Below the pieces are notes generated by a model that saw only the letters and a program-made list of their open reading frames with translations, was not told the DNA's origin and searched no databases. This document shows positions 6,609 through 14,271 of a stretch of DNA of 14,558 nt, one piece after another. Each line of letters starts with the position of its first letter. Position 1 is the stretch's first letter. A program made the position numbers and the translations under genes. Source of the stretch: Oxalobacter sp. (GTDB lineage Bacteria; Pseudomonadota; Gammaproteobacteria; Burkholderiales; Burkholderiaceae_D); contig JAAZED010000395.1 of the NCBI GenBank assembly GCA_012512465.1, positions 1 to 14,558 on the forward strand, written 5' to 3'.

Positions 6609-8237
6609 ATGAACGATATGATGCCTTTTAGCATGACGGAAAACCTCAAATACCAGGAAGAACTGATTCATGCCTGGAAGGAGACGCTTCGCGGCACCCA
6701 GCCATTGCCTTATCCTGAGCTGATTGAAACCCATGTGTCATGGGTTTTGCTGACCAAAGAAAATGCCTACAAAGTAAAAAAGGCCCTCAAACTGGATTTC
6801 CTGGATTTTTCTGACCTGGCTTCCAGGCGTTTCTATTGTGAAGAGGAAATCCGGTTGAACAAGCGAACGGCGCCCGATATTTACCAGCGGGTTGTGTCTC
6901 TTGGCGGAAGTCTTTCTGCCCCCCGTATCAATGCCGAGCCTGTTTTTGAATATGCTGTGGAAATGAAGCGCTTTCCCCGAGAAAATGAAATGGCGCACAT
7001 GCTCGAAGATGGGAGATTACAGGCGCTTCATATTGACAGCCTGGCAGAGAAAATTGCGCATTTCCATGAGAGCCTGCCTTCCATTACCGGAGCGGCTGCC
7101 GGGATAGCCTATGGCACCTATGATTTTCTCCTTCATGGACTCGAAAATAATTACAGCGAACTGGGCACGATTTTTTCCGGTCCGGACCTGATGCCGGAAC
7201 GGGAAAAACTGGATGCGCTTGAGGCACTTCATTTCGCGGTGTTGGAGGAAAGAAAAGAAACCATTGAAAAACGTCACCGGGATGGATTTGTTCGCGAATG
7301 CCACGGTGACCTGCATATGGGAAATATCGTCTTCATTGATGATGAGGCTATTCTTTTCGACAGTATCGAATTTTCGCCGGATTTCCGTTGTGTGGATGTG
7401 ATATGCGATCTGGCTTTTGCTTTTACTGACCTGCATTATTTTGGCCGGGCTGATTATGCCTGGCAACTTCTGAACCGCTATCTGGAAGAGACAGGGGACT
7501 ATGAGGGAGCCGCCCTTGTAGATGTTTTTGGCGCTTCACATGCACTGGTGCGTGCAAAAGTTGCTGCCATACGCTACCGCCAGCTGACGGATGACGTACA
7601 ACAAGCGGCCAGCCTGAAAGAAAGCCGTCGTTACATGGCATTGGCCCGGGAGATGCTTGAAGACAGAAATGCCGGTCTGCTGATTACCTGCGGTTTGCCC
7701 GGCGCCGGCAAGAGCGTATTTTCACGGGCCGCCCTCGGCACAATTCAGGCCATCCGGATACGGTCGGATATCGAACGCAAACGGCATTATGGTTTCAGAT
7801 CGCTGCAAAGCAGCGCCGGGGGGAAAATAAATATCTACAGTGAAACCGCATCAGAAATAACCTACGGACTGCTGGAAAAGCTGGCGGATACACTGCTGGA
7901 TGCGGGATTTAGGGTGATTGTGGATGCGGCCTTTCTCAAGAAAGCAGAACGGGAGCGCTTCAGGCACCTGGCTGCCGACAGATCGGTACCCTTTGTGATA
8001 GCCATGATTACTGCCAGCCCTGAAACACTCTTGAGGCGGGTAACGACAAGACAGATGCAGCGAAATGATCCTTCTGAAGCCGGCCCTGATGTACTGGAAA
8101 AAAAACAGGCGCAGTTTGAGTCGCTTTCGTCTGAGGAATTGTCCTGCACCATTGAAATCGTCAACGAAGACGGTCATGACTTCATGTCAGATGAAAGCGG
8201 CTGGAAGCACCTGAACCAGATGCTGTTGGCACCCTGA
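6609..8237 (+). CDS. Two-domain protein: aminoglycoside-phosphotransferase-like kinase fused to a P-loop kinase
   Basis: A 542-residue cytoplasmic protein. Residues about 40-330 resemble the APH/choline-kinase fold: the catalytic-loop motif HGDLHMGN (His232, Asp234, Asn239) is followed by FDSIEF (Asp251), the expected second metal-binding position. Residues about 355-540 are a P-loop kinase domain with Walker A GLPGAGKS (362-369) and IRSDIERK at 384-391, as in the COG0645 type. The two domains in this order form a known but uncharacterised family (COG2187 plus COG0645). The substrate is unknown, and the general label of aminoglycoside phosphotransferase should not be read as drug resistance. 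The start is uncertain: GGGA at 6606-6609 is better spaced for the ATG at 6618 than for the one at 6609. It follows the KGG terminator and converges on the next gene with a 15-base gap. Confidence 0.85.
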   Translation: MNDMMPFSMTENLKYQEELIHAWKETLRGTQPLPYPELIETHVSWVLLTKENAYKVKKALKLDFLDFSDLASRRFYCEEEIRLNKRTAPDIYQRVVSLGGSLSAPRINAEPVFEYAVEMKRFPRENEMAHMLEDGRLQALHIDSLAEKIAHFHESLPSITGAAAGIAYGTYDFLLHGLENNYSELGTIFSGPDLMPEREKLDALEALHFAVLEERKETIEKRHRDGFVRECHGDLHMGNIVFIDDEAILFDSIEFSPDFRCVDVICDLAFAFTDLHYFGRADYAWQLLNRYLEETGDYEGAALVDVFGASHALVRAKVAAIRYRQLTDDVQQAASLKESRRYMALAREMLEDRNAGLLITCGLPGAGKSVFSRAALGTIQAIRIRSDIERKRHYGFRSLQSSAGGKINIYSETASEITYGLLEKLADTLLDAGFRVIVDAAFLKKAERERFRHLAADRSVPFVIAMITASPETLLRRVTTRQMQRNDPSEAGPDVLEKKQAQFESLSSEELSCTIEIVNEDGHDFMSDESGWKHLNQMLLAP

Positions 8238-8252
8238 TTTCTCAGCCGTTCT

Positions 8253-9197
8253 TCAGATGAACTGATCCAGCATCAGGATTTGCCCCAGTGCGGCAACTTC
8301 CAGTGAGCACTCGGGAAGACTGGCCCGTTCCCATGCGTTATGCAGCAGCCGAGGTGGTTCATCCAGCGGTTCATCCGACAGCTTGAAGGTGCCCCAGTGC
8401 ATGGGGATCAGCCGTTTTGCGCCAAGGGCTGTCATGGCATCAACCGCTTCATCCGGGTTGATATGCTGTGGTTTCATGAACCAGCGGGGTGCATAAGCGC
8501 CAATCGGCAGCATGGCGGCATGAATTTCGCCAAAACGCCGGCCGATGTCGGCAAATCCGTCAAACCAGCCGGTGTCACCGGAATGGTAGAGGCGCAACCC
8601 CTCCTTTTCGATGACAAAACCGCCCCACCAACTGGTGTTCACATCAGCAATACTGCGGCGGCTCCAGTGCTCGGCGGGGACAAAAGTGATATTCAACCCG
8701 GCGATTTCTTCCTGTTGCCACCATTCCATTTCAATGACGCGCCTGAAACCGTTTTTCAAAAACCACTGACCAAGCCCTTGCGGTACCAGATAAACAGGGT
8801 CCGGTCCCAGCTTTTTCAGCGTGGGTACATCCATATGGTCGCGGTGATTATGCGTGATCAGCACCAGATCAATGGGGGGCATGGCCGGCCAGGCAATACC
8901 TGGCGGACTGTTTCGCCTGATCCAGCCGATGTTCATCGACATGACAGGGTCAATCAGGATATTTATTCCGGCAAGCTGGGCAAGAAAAGACGCCTGCCCG
9001 ATCCAGGTCAGCGTATCCTTGTCGCCTTTTTTAAGCTGTTTGCCGTCGTTATGGACAAAAGGAACAGGAACACCTGTGGCGGGTGCCTTCGGACGCTTTT
9101 CGTTATGCAATCCCAGCATCCAGCGCAGGACATGGCTGGTTTCGGGTTTGCGAAAATTGCTTTTCAGATTGGTAAAACGCATACAGCAGACTGTCAA
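8253..9197 (-). CDS. Metallo-beta-lactamase-fold hydrolase, NAPE-PLD/RomA-like
   Basis: A 314-residue hydrolase with the two-metal site of the metallo-beta-lactamase fold: THNHRDHMD (His116, His118, Asp120, His121), AEHW (His177), HSGDTGW (Asp208) and PMHWGTF (His267). PIGAYAPRWFMKPQHINPDEA is typical of the N-acyl-phosphatidylethanolamine phospholipase D subgroup, which also includes bacterial RomA-like proteins. The natural substrate cannot be read from sequence; a phospholipid-type phosphodiester is one possibility. No signal peptide is clear. The first codon here is TTG, with AGG 6 bases upstream; the ATG five codons in (9182) is the alternative and has no evident ribosome binding site. 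It is divergent from the B12 operon and convergent with the kinase gene. Confidence 0.87.
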   Translation of the reverse strand: MTVCCMRFTNLKSNFRKPETSHVLRWMLGLHNEKRPKAPATGVPVPFVHNDGKQLKKGDKDTLTWIGQASFLAQLAGINILIDPVMSMNIGWIRRNSPPGIAWPAMPPIDLVLITHNHRDHMDVPTLKKLGPDPVYLVPQGLGQWFLKNGFRRVIEMEWWQQEEIAGLNITFVPAEHWSRRSIADVNTSWWGGFVIEKEGLRLYHSGDTGWFDGFADIGRRFGEIHAAMLPIGAYAPRWFMKPQHINPDEAVDAMTALGAKRLIPMHWGTFKLSDEPLDEPPRLLHNAWERASLPECSLEVAALGQILMLDQFI

Positions 9198-9241
9198 AAA
9201 AAGCCTATTTTACTCCCGGGCGCACCCTGACGTCATATTTC

Positions 9242-9258
9242 CTTTCCGTTGCGGAAAG
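9242..9258. repeat. Short perfect palindrome upstream of the btu promoter
   Basis: CTTTCCG (9242-9248) and CGGAAAG (9252-9258) flank a 3-base centre. It sits between the divergent hydrolase gene and the btu -35 element 11 bases downstream. It could be an operator or a small hairpin in the hydrolase leader. Confidence 0.5.
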
Positions 9259-9268
9259 CAGGCAACAT

Positions 9269-9297
9269 TTGCCTTATACCGTCCTCATCGCTACAAT
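9269..9297 (+). promoter_or_regulatory. Likely sigma-70 promoter of the btu operon
   Basis: TTGCCT (9269-9274, 4 of 6 to consensus) and TACAAT (9292-9297, 5 of 6) are 17 bases apart. Transcription would start near 9304, just at the beginning of the riboswitch, which supports the assignment. Confidence 0.65.
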
Positions 9298-9300
9298 CTT

Positions 9301-9515
9301 GTTGCTCTGGTGCTCGTGAAAATATTCCTTTTCGCGGTTAAACGGGAAACACGAAGCCGGTTTGTACCGGCCAACGTGTGCTGCCCCCGCAACGGTAAGC
9401 AAGTGTCTCTGACAGTCTGCCTCATTACGTCACTGTGCGGTTTCGCATGGGAAGACGAGGTGGATTTCGTATATGCAATGCGAAGACTTGCAGCCCGGAT
9501 ACCGGCCAGACACAG
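9301..9515 (+). ncRNA. Cobalamin (B12) riboswitch
   Basis: The conserved blocks of the cobalamin aptamer occur in order: GGTGCTCGTGAAAA near 9309-9322, a GTTAAACGGGAA segment at 9337-9348, GCTGCCCCCGCAACGGTAA at 9380-9398, CACTGTG at 9431-9437, ATGGGAAGACGAGG at 9447-9460, and the B12 box AGCCCGGATACCGGCC at 9492-9507. Binding of a cobalamin in the nascent RNA should reduce expression of the downstream uptake genes. The outer ends are approximate. Its position directly before btuB fixes the ligand of the whole operon as B12. Confidence 0.96.
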
Positions 9516-9652
9516 GATAAGTGCTGAAAACGGGTGGTTTTCGCAATTGTTTTTGCCTGGTGTTGGCAATGCATTGTTGTACCCATGCTGTTTCACACTT
9601 TTATTTAATGGGGCTTGCGGGGACGCGAGCCTGGCATTTTCATGGAACAGTC
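9516..9652 (+). promoter_or_regulatory. Leader between the riboswitch and btuB (probable expression platform)
   Basis: Two hairpins are visible. A weak one has GAAAAC (9526-9531) pairing with GTTTTC (9537-9542), followed by TTTTT at 9550-9554. A strong one has GGCTTGCG (9612-9619) and CGCGAGCC (9624-9631) around a GGGA loop, with a TTTT run five bases downstream and the btuB start 21 bases beyond the stem. Either could be the switch that couples B12 binding to termination or to blocked translation. Confidence 0.5.
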
Positions 9653-11527
9653 ATGTTTTTTTCATCCTTAAGCAATCCCCTGCCGGTGTCAAAGCCGGTT
9701 CTTCTTGTTTCCGTCCTTGCAGCCTGTCTGACAGCGCCTGCATGGGCACAATCTGATACAAACGAAGACCCCATACCAGTTGTTGTTACGGCATCGCGTA
9801 TCGAGCAATCGCAGAAAGATGCGATTCCTTCCACGAGTGTCATTACATCGGAGATGATTGAGAAAAAAAGGGCGCCTGATGTTCTGACACTGTTGCAGCA
9901 GGAAGCGGGCGTCAGTATTGCCAGAAATGGTGGCTATGGCACAACGTCATCCGTTTTCATGCGAGGTGCCAATTCAAACCAGGTGTTGATCCTCATTGAT
10001 GGGGTGCCGATTCGGGATACCAGTTCGACCGGTTCCCCTGTCGCTCTGGAGCATCTTTTGCCTGATCAGATTGAACGGATTGAGGTTGTGAGAGGCAATG
10101 TCTCAGCAGTCTATGGCTCCGGGGCTATCGGTGGCGTGATTCAGATTTTTACCAAACGGGGTGAAGGGCCGCCAAGCGTCAGTCTGACAGCAGAAGCAGG
10201 TACTGACAGCACCACAAGACTGAGTGCGGGCATTTCCGGAAAACAGGAAGAAATACGCTATAACCTGGGGGTGACGCGCTACAAAACAGAAGGGTATTCA
10301 AGCATGAATACACACCAGTACCCTAATGCCAACCCGGATGATGACGGTACCCGGAACATCAGTGTCAATGCCGGTATTTCCCGCGAATGGGGGCCGGGAA
10401 ATGAGTTTGGCGCGAGACTGTACGCTTATGATGCCAAGTATCAATACGATGGAAGTTCGACCAAACGAGACCAGTGGGACCACGGCACCTCCAAGGAATG
10501 GACCGCTGCCGCATTCAGTAAAAACCGCTTTACTTCCAACTGGGATTCAACCGTTACGCTTTCACAGACTGAAATCGAGCGCTGGATATATTCCAAAAAT
10601 GGGGCAAGTGGCGATTACACCGGTAAATTCAAAAGCCAGGCTTCCATGGCGCAATGGAATAACCAGATTGCCCTCTCATCTGACTGGGTGGCAACAGTCG
10701 GAACCGACATTGCCAGAGAAAAGGCACAGACAGGTGCACCCAAAACCTTTTCACGAACTAATCACAGTGTGTATGCGGGGGTAAATGGCGACATGGGCAA
10801 CCACCACCTGCAGCTGAATGCCAGATATGACCATGTAGAGGAGTCTGGTTCGGATGTGACCGGATACCTGGGATACGGCTATGATCTGACATCTTCCTGG
10901 AAACTGGTAGCAAGCGCATCCACGGCTTTCTTGGCGCCGACACTTTACCAGGTCTATGACCCTTATTCGGGAAGCAAGGATCTGGAAGCTGAGAGGTCCC
11001 GTTCTTATGAAGCGGGTATACAGTATGCCAGCGGCAAGACGCTGGTGCGCGCTACCTTTTTTGATACACATACCCGTGACATGATTGATTGGGTCAGTAC
11101 AGGAGGGTGGAGTGGACAATATTTCAACGTGGGGCGAACGAAAAACAAAGGCTTCGAATTAAACGGCACAACCCAGTTGGCAGGGATTGATATCCGGGGC
11201 AATCTGACGATTCAGGATCCAAAAAACCGGGATACGGACAAGCAGCTGAATCGCCGCGCAAAAAAACTGGCATCACTTGATGTATCCAAAACGTTAGGAG
11301 CATGGTATTTGGGCGGTGATGTGCATTATGAAGAGCACCGCCCGGATATCGGTGATAAACGGTTACCGTCTTATGCTATCTTTAATTTGAATGCCCGATA
11401 TCAGATAAATAAGGAAGTCTCGGTATTTGCCCGCATTGAGAATCTTTTTGACCGGGACTACCAGACTGCGTATGGTTATGACATGCCCGATCGCGGGTTT
11501 TTCGCGGGTGTAAACTGGAAAATGTAG
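9653..11527 (+). CDS. btuB: BtuB, TonB-dependent outer-membrane cobalamin receptor
   Basis: BtuB is the outer-membrane channel that takes up B12 using TonB energy. From the ATG at 9653 it has 624 residues (E. coli BtuB: 614). A signal peptide ends at APAWA, with likely cleavage after Ala32. The TonB box IPVVVTASR lies at 41-49, followed by the plug domain with VFMRGANSNQVLILIDGVP and ERIEVVRGNVSAVYGSGAIGG. The remainder is beta-barrel, ending in a typical IENLFDRDYQTAYGYDMP segment. I chose 9653 because the frame upstream to 9521 encodes non-signal-like sequence overlapping the leader, and GGAAC precedes this ATG. The last residue is Met, not the usual aromatic. Function rests on the riboswitch and the btuCDF neighbours as well as on similarity. 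Confidence 0.9.
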   Translation: MFFSSLSNPLPVSKPVLLVSVLAACLTAPAWAQSDTNEDPIPVVVTASRIEQSQKDAIPSTSVITSEMIEKKRAPDVLTLLQQEAGVSIARNGGYGTTSSVFMRGANSNQVLILIDGVPIRDTSSTGSPVALEHLLPDQIERIEVVRGNVSAVYGSGAIGGVIQIFTKRGEGPPSVSLTAEAGTDSTTRLSAGISGKQEEIRYNLGVTRYKTEGYSSMNTHQYPNANPDDDGTRNISVNAGISREWGPGNEFGARLYAYDAKYQYDGSSTKRDQWDHGTSKEWTAAAFSKNRFTSNWDSTVTLSQTEIERWIYSKNGASGDYTGKFKSQASMAQWNNQIALSSDWVATVGTDIAREKAQTGAPKTFSRTNHSVYAGVNGDMGNHHLQLNARYDHVEESGSDVTGYLGYGYDLTSSWKLVASASTAFLAPTLYQVYDPYSGSKDLEAERSRSYEAGIQYASGKTLVRATFFDTHTRDMIDWVSTGGWSGQYFNVGRTKNKGFELNGTTQLAGIDIRGNLTIQDPKNRDTDKQLNRRAKKLASLDVSKTLGAWYLGGDVHYEEHRPDIGDKRLPSYAIFNLNARYQINKEVSVFARIENLFDRDYQTAYGYDMPDRGFFAGVNWKM

Positions 11528-11549
11528 CGCTAATCCTTGAGGCAATAAT

Positions 11550-12590
11550 GTGCTGAACCAGACCGGTATTCAGACTGGCAATATACAATGGAAAAGACGG
11601 CCGCTCGGCATGCTGGTCGTGCTGGCCGGACTTTCCATTTTATGCCTTCTGGGGGCCTGTTTGGCTGGTTCTGAAAGTGTGAACTGGCACATTTTGCCTT
11701 CTGCTTTTTTTGAAATGATACAGGGTGAGCCGGTTTCACTGACGGCAATCCTTCTCTCCTTACGCTTGCATCGCGTACTCGCCGCTTTTCTGACAGGCGG
11801 CTCCCTGGCTCTTGCGGGTGTGATGATGCAGGCGCTGCTTCGTAATCCACTGGCTGATCCCTATGTGCTTGGCGTGTCTGGCGGTGCTTCAGTCGGGGCA
11901 CTCCTGATGCTGTTTCTGGGCGGGGCGGCATGGATGATGGATGCCGCTGCCTTCACCGGTGCTGTCGCTGTTGCAGTATTTTTATACTGGCTGGCCAGAA
12001 AGGAATTGGGTCAGTATGCTGGTTCGGATGGGGGAACCCGTCTTTTGCTGACGGGGGTTATTCTGGCATTTGGTTGCGGTGCGTTGGTTACCCTGCTGCT
12101 TTCCATTGCGCCCGATGGCAGCCTGAGAGGCATGGTTTTCTGGCTGGTGGGCGATCTGGAAGGTGCGAGCATGAACGGGTTATCCGTTGTTGTCCTTCTT
12201 GTGGTGCTGGCAATTATTCTCAAAATGGCCCGCTCTGTCAATCTGCTGGCATTGTATGCGGAAGACGCGGCGGCGTTGGGCGTCAATGTCGCATGGGTCA
12301 GGAAGTCGCTTTTTATCGGCAGTGCATTACTGACAGCCTGTGCAGTAAGCAATGCCGGCAGTATTGGTTTTGTCGGTTTGATCGTGCCGCATCTGTGCCG
12401 TATGGCACTGGGCTCCGATCATCGTCTGCTGTTGCCGGCTGCGACACTGGTTGGCGGCAGTTTTCTCGTACTGGCGGATACGCTGGCACGTATCCTGATG
12501 GCGCCCCAGCAGCTGCCGGTCGGTGCGGTGACCGCCCTGATTGGTGTGCCGGTTTTTCTCTTTCAACTGTATCGCTTCCGAGGTAATTGA
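11550..12590 (+). CDS. btuC: BtuC, B12 ABC transporter permease
   Basis: A 346-residue inner-membrane permease of the FecCD/BtuC family, acting as a dimer with BtuD to move cobalamin into the cytoplasm (E. coli: 326). Many hydrophobic helices are visible, consistent with about ten. The family signature NPLADPYVLGVSGGASVGA and the coupling-helix region GSIGFVGLIVPHLCRM are present. The start is GTG at 11550, with GAGG 7 bases upstream. An ATG that overlaps it (11548) is out of frame and stops after two codons. The extra N-terminal length (about 20 polar and basic residues before the first helix) is cytoplasmic. The stop is one base before btuD, so translation is coupled. The family alone does not separate B12 from iron-siderophore or haem; the riboswitch does. 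Confidence 0.92.
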   Translation: MLNQTGIQTGNIQWKRRPLGMLVVLAGLSILCLLGACLAGSESVNWHILPSAFFEMIQGEPVSLTAILLSLRLHRVLAAFLTGGSLALAGVMMQALLRNPLADPYVLGVSGGASVGALLMLFLGGAAWMMDAAAFTGAVAVAVFLYWLARKELGQYAGSDGGTRLLLTGVILAFGCGALVTLLLSIAPDGSLRGMVFWLVGDLEGASMNGLSVVVLLVVLAIILKMARSVNLLALYAEDAAALGVNVAWVRKSLFIGSALLTACAVSNAGSIGFVGLIVPHLCRMALGSDHRLLLPAATLVGGSFLVLADTLARILMAPQQLPVGAVTALIGVPVFLFQLYRFRGN

Positions 12591-12591
12591 T

Positions 12592-13353
12592 ATGCTGCGT
12601 ATCCGGAATCTGAGCCTGGCAACAGAAAAAAAGCAATTGTTAACACACTTGAATTGCGAGATCCTGCCGGGTGAATGCTGGGTGGTCTTCGGAAAAAATG
12701 GCGCAGGCAAGACGACGCTGATGAGGACCCTTGCCGGATTGCGTCAGCCGGATTCAGGAGCGGTCTGTCTGGATGAAAAACCGCTTTTTTCATGGGGCAT
12801 GCCTGCACTTGCGCAGCAGCGGGCTTATCTCCCCCAGGCCTATCACGATGCGTTTGCATACCCTGTCATGCAGATCGTGCTTGCCGGACGGCATCCCTAC
12901 CATGCAAGGCATTACTGGGAAACGGATGCGGATTGGGTGGCTGCCCTTTTCGCCATGGAGCAGATGGACATCCTGTCACTGAAAGACCGGGATGTACGGT
13001 CGCTTTCAGGGGGCGAACGCCAGCGGGTGGCGCTGGCGGCTGTACTGGCGCAGGATACGCCGCTTATGTTGCTGGATGAGCCGGCAGCATCTCTGGACCT
13101 TGCCCACCAGGCCGGCCTGATGCAGCTTGTTGGCAGGCTGTGCCGTGAACAGGAAAAAAGCGTGGTAATGGTTGTGCATGATCTCAATCTCATACACGAT
13201 GTGGCAACGCATGTGTTGTTGATAGAAGAGGGGGGGGCATGGCTTGCCGGTCCGGTATCTGAAATAATGAATACCGATCTGCTGACCCGTTGCCTCGGAT
13301 ATCCCATTACCATGCTGCAGCATGAGGGACGTGCAGTTTACATACCTGCCTGA
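12592..13353 (+). CDS. btuD: BtuD, B12 ABC transporter ATPase
   Basis: A 253-residue ABC ATPase that powers BtuC (E. coli BtuD: 249). Motifs in order: Walker A GKNGAGKT (34-41), Q-loop Gln82 in YLPQAYH, ABC signature LSGGERQRV (138-146), Walker B LMLLDEP (158-164) and switch His196 in VVHDLN. The Walker A has Lys at its second position where most relatives have Pro. The start at 12592 follows the btuC stop by one base and is preceded by GAGG 8 bases upstream, inside the end of btuC. An upstream in-frame start at 12541 lies within btuC and is unlikely. btuF starts 14 bases after the stop. Confidence 0.94.
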   Translation: MLRIRNLSLATEKKQLLTHLNCEILPGECWVVFGKNGAGKTTLMRTLAGLRQPDSGAVCLDEKPLFSWGMPALAQQRAYLPQAYHDAFAYPVMQIVLAGRHPYHARHYWETDADWVAALFAMEQMDILSLKDRDVRSLSGGERQRVALAAVLAQDTPLMLLDEPAASLDLAHQAGLMQLVGRLCREQEKSVVMVVHDLNLIHDVATHVLLIEEGGAWLAGPVSEIMNTDLLTRCLGYPITMLQHEGRAVYIPA

Positions 13354-13367
13354 TACGGAAAAGCACC

Positions 13368-14240
13368 ATGAAGAAAATACTGCTGTTGCTTTGTTTCGTT
13401 GTGACATCGGCTGGTGCGGTCAGTGTGGTGGATGATGATGGCCGCACGGTTACCCTCCCAAAACCCGCAGGGCGGATTATTTCCACGGCGCCGCATATCA
13501 CGGAGTTCCTTTTTGAGACCGGCGGTGCAGGACACATCGCGGGGGTGACCAGCTACAGCAATTATCCTTCCGAAGCACAATCACTTCCGCTGGTGGGAGA
13601 TAACCGGCGGATTGATATGGAGCGGGTACTGGCATTAAAACCGGATCTGATCATCGCCTGGCGCGGGGGTAATCCGGTTCGCCAGATTGATCAACTAAAG
13701 CGCATGGGGATTCCGGTTTTTTACAGTGATCTGAAAACTATGGAAGACATACCGAAAACACTGGAGCGATTCGGTACGCTGGTCGGGCAGGCGGAAAAGG
13801 GAAAAAAACAGGGAGCGCTATGGAAGATGCGCTTGGAACGCCTGAAGAAACAATACGAAAACCGTCCTGTATTAACCGTGTTTTACCAGATTTCGGAAAG
13901 GCCGCTTTATACCCTCTCCGGAAAACATATTATCAGTGAGGCTATCCGGATTTGTGGCGGGGAGAATATTTTTTCCGGTCTGGACACCATTGCACCTCGT
14001 ATCAGCATTGAGTCCATACTGGAAAAAAATCCGGATGTCATTTTCATTTCACGCAGTGGCGGCAGTGCAAATGGCATCAATTTCTGGCGCCGGTTTGGGG
14101 TTATCAGGGCGGTCAGAAAAAACAATGTGTTTGAAATCGATGCAGATCTGATGGACAGGCCCGGTCCCAGATTCATTGATGGCGTTTCTGCACTTTGCGA
14201 AAAAATAGACAAGGCTCGCACCAGTCAGCGCGATCAGTAA
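13368..14240 (+). CDS. btuF: BtuF, periplasmic cobalamin-binding protein
   Basis: A 290-residue substrate-binding protein that passes B12 from BtuB to BtuCD (E. coli: 266). A short signal peptide (MKKILLLLCFVV) ends at SAGA, with likely cleavage after Ala17. Two alpha/beta lobes typical of class III binding proteins follow: ISTAPHITEFLFETGGAGHIAGV opens lobe 1, KPDLIIAWRGG and GIPVFYSD lie in it, and KNPDVIFISRSGG lies in lobe 2. The C-terminal DRPGPRFIDGVSALCEKI is also usual. GGAAAAG precedes the ATG. It is the last gene of the B12 operon. The related siderophore-binding proteins look similar; the operon context decides in favour of cobalamin. Confidence 0.91.
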   Translation: MKKILLLLCFVVTSAGAVSVVDDDGRTVTLPKPAGRIISTAPHITEFLFETGGAGHIAGVTSYSNYPSEAQSLPLVGDNRRIDMERVLALKPDLIIAWRGGNPVRQIDQLKRMGIPVFYSDLKTMEDIPKTLERFGTLVGQAEKGKKQGALWKMRLERLKKQYENRPVLTVFYQISERPLYTLSGKHIISEAIRICGGENIFSGLDTIAPRISIESILEKNPDVIFISRSGGSANGINFWRRFGVIRAVRKNNVFEIDADLMDRPGPRFIDGVSALCEKIDKARTSQRDQ

Positions 14241-14271
14241 GCCGCATTTACTGAGGGCGTATAACTACGCT

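Noticed and set aside
9521..9652. 44-codon upstream extension of btuB
   Set aside because: It begins right after the riboswitch and covers the leader hairpins; a normal signal peptide starts only at 9653.
9719..9730. LAAC in the BtuB signal peptide resembling a lipobox
   Set aside because: A standard cleavage site APAWA-Q follows seven residues later, and BtuB proteins are not lipoproteins.
8340..9756. Two long plus-strand frames across the hydrolase gene and leader
   Set aside because: They lie antisense to a gene with intact catalytic motifs and over the riboswitch, and they show no protein-like features.
11930..12586. Long plus-strand frame of 218 codons inside btuC
   Set aside because: It is a shadow frame; btuC in another frame has clear family motifs throughout.
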